The translations under genes were made by a program, and so were the position numbers. Below the pieces are notes generated by a model. The model made no database searches and was not told where the DNA came from. It was given only the letters and a program-made list of their open reading frames with translations. From Burkholderia vietnamiensis LMG 10929 (GTDB taxonomy: Bacteria; Pseudomonadota; Gammaproteobacteria; Burkholderiales; Burkholderiaceae), in the NCBI RefSeq assembly GCF_000959445.1, contig NZ_CP009631.1, positions 682,001 to 746,000 of the forward strand: a DNA stretch of 64,000 bases. Direction: 5' to 3'. Below are positions 63,303 to 64,000 of the stretch, in pieces (positions within the stretch are counted from its first letter, which is position 1; every line of letters begins with the position of its first letter).

Positions 63303-64000
63303 TCAGCCGAGTTTGCGCCCGCGCAGGGCGCGGATCAGGAACCGGGCGGGGTCGACGGCATCGACGAGCTCGCGCTCGAGCGGCAACGGCTCGCCTTCGA
63401 GTTGCGACGCGATCAGCTCGGCACCGAGCGACGCCCACACGAGGCCGCGCGAACCGAAGCCGAACGCGCCGTACAGGCCGGCGGTGCGCGGCAGGTCGCG
63501 CGCTTTCGCACCGCTCAGCGCCCGCGCGTTGGCAACGGCCTGCGCTTCGTCCGCGAGCGGGCCGATCAGCGGCACGCGATCGGCGACGACCCAGCGAAAC
63601 GCGACGCGCCCGCGCAACGTATCGACGTCCGGCACGTCGCCGACGAGGCCCGGCAGCAGATGCCGGATGCGCGCGAGGTTTTCGAGGTGGCCGGCGTCGC
63701 GAATCTCAGGATCGACGTCGTCCGGTTCGAAGGTCGCGCCGATCAGCAGCGTGCCGTCGTCGAGCGGCACCGCGTAGCCGTCGCCGATCGCGGGGCACGG
63801 CAGCGGCGCCGTCGTGCCGGGCGGCAGCAGCGTCAACTGGCCGCGCACCGGCTGTAGCGCGACATGCCGCAGGCCCGCGAGCCGCACCGCGTCGCCGGCA
63901 TTCGCGAGCACGACGACCGGCGCTTCGGCGATCGTCGCGCCGTCGGCGCCGATCGCGCGCCACGTGTCGCCGTCGCGTTCGAGCCGCGCGACCTCGGTGC
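63303..64000 (-). CDS. mnmC: MnmC, C-terminal part (tRNA cmnm5s2U34 oxidoreductase domain), 5' end outside window
   Basis: About 232 C-terminal residues are visible; the gene continues past base 64000. The segment is the FAD oxidoreductase domain of bifunctional MnmC: VVVLANAGDAVRL, PVRGQLTLLP, GDGYAVPLDDGTLLIGATF, AFRWVVADRVPLIGPL and GLYGAFGFGSRGLVWASLGAELIASQL. This domain removes the carboxymethyl group of cmnm5s2U34; the N-terminal methyltransferase part should lie outside. It acts in the same tRNA pathway as MnmG encoded at 34.4-36.4 kb. Confidence 0.9.
   Translation of the reverse strand, partial: TEVARLERDGDTWRAIGADGATIAEAPVVVLANAGDAVRLAGLRHVALQPVRGQLTLLPPGTTAPLPCPAIGDGYAVPLDDGTLLIGATFEPDDVDPEIRDAGHLENLARIRHLLPGLVGDVPDVDTLRGRVAFRWVVADRVPLIGPLADEAQAVANARALSGAKARDLPRTAGLYGAFGFGSRGLVWASLGAELIASQLEGEPLPLERELVDAVDPARFLIRALRGRKLG

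Overview
The window looks like part of chromosome 1 of a Burkholderia, probably of the Burkholderia cepacia complex. The DNA is very GC-rich and densely coding. The order mnmG-rsmG-parA-parB followed by atpIBEFHAGDC, and the protein sequences themselves (PutA, PriA, HemE, PhhA, MnmC), are typical of that group. No rRNA, tRNA, insertion sequence, prophage or CRISPR array was seen. The species assignment is from memory of protein families, not from a search.

Layout. (1) 1-3.6 kb: a Cd/Zn/Pb-type efflux P-ATPase (C-terminus beyond the left edge), divergent from a CadR/PbrR-like MerR regulator, then a PadR regulator. (2) 3.6-7.1 kb: a minus-strand set of PLP aminotransferase, orphan amino-acid-binding protein and GlcD-like FAD oxidase. 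(3) 7.3-9.8 kb: a TetR regulator divergent from an AidB-like acyl-CoA dehydrogenase. (4) 9.8-15.3 kb: trifunctional PutA, with GTTGCA operators upstream, followed by a LivJ/LivK-type binding protein. (5) 15.3-22.4 kb: priA, hemE, a PheC-like cyclohexadienyl dehydratase, a probable 6S RNA gene and a fatty acyl-CoA synthetase. (6) 22.6-30.4 kb: the complete F1Fo ATP synthase operon with a good promoter and terminator. (7) 30.8-36.8 kb: an SLC13-type permease, parB, parA, rsmG and mnmG with two perfect parS sites, one inside mnmG and one forming the stem of a terminator. (8) 36.8-47.6 kb: two complete branched-chain-type (HAAT) ABC operons in tandem, one carrying a LivM-LivG fusion and the other a LivF with Arg in place of the Walker A Lys. 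They are separated by about 1 kb of non-coding DNA that may hold a small RNA. (9) 48-56 kb: a GMC oxidoreductase and its LysR neighbour, a CYTH protein, an Lrp regulator divergent from phhA-phhB, a DUF3717 protein and a two-component system. (10) 56-64 kb: a SET-domain protein, an old yellow enzyme, a class I amidotransferase, a MarR regulator with a Cys/His-rich tail, a YbdK/GCS2 ligase, a Kef-type antiporter and the C-terminal part of MnmC, with perfect DnaA boxes in two of the gaps.

Functional themes. Most of the window is housekeeping: energy (atp), chromosome segregation (parABS), tRNA modification (mnmG, mnmC), replication restart (priA) and heme (hemE). Around this lies amino-acid traffic: proline catabolism, phenylalanine formation and hydroxylation, and uptake systems. 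The parS sites, and the minus-strand orientation of atp and mnmG, suggest that the replication origin lies at higher coordinates; the DnaA-box clusters at 60.0-60.2 and 63.0-63.3 kb fit this but do not prove it. I found no clearly new multi-gene system. The least routine signals are the parS/terminator overlap, the structured non-coding segment at 42.5-42.7 kb, the LivM-LivG fusion, the Walker A substitution and the MarR Cys/His tail.
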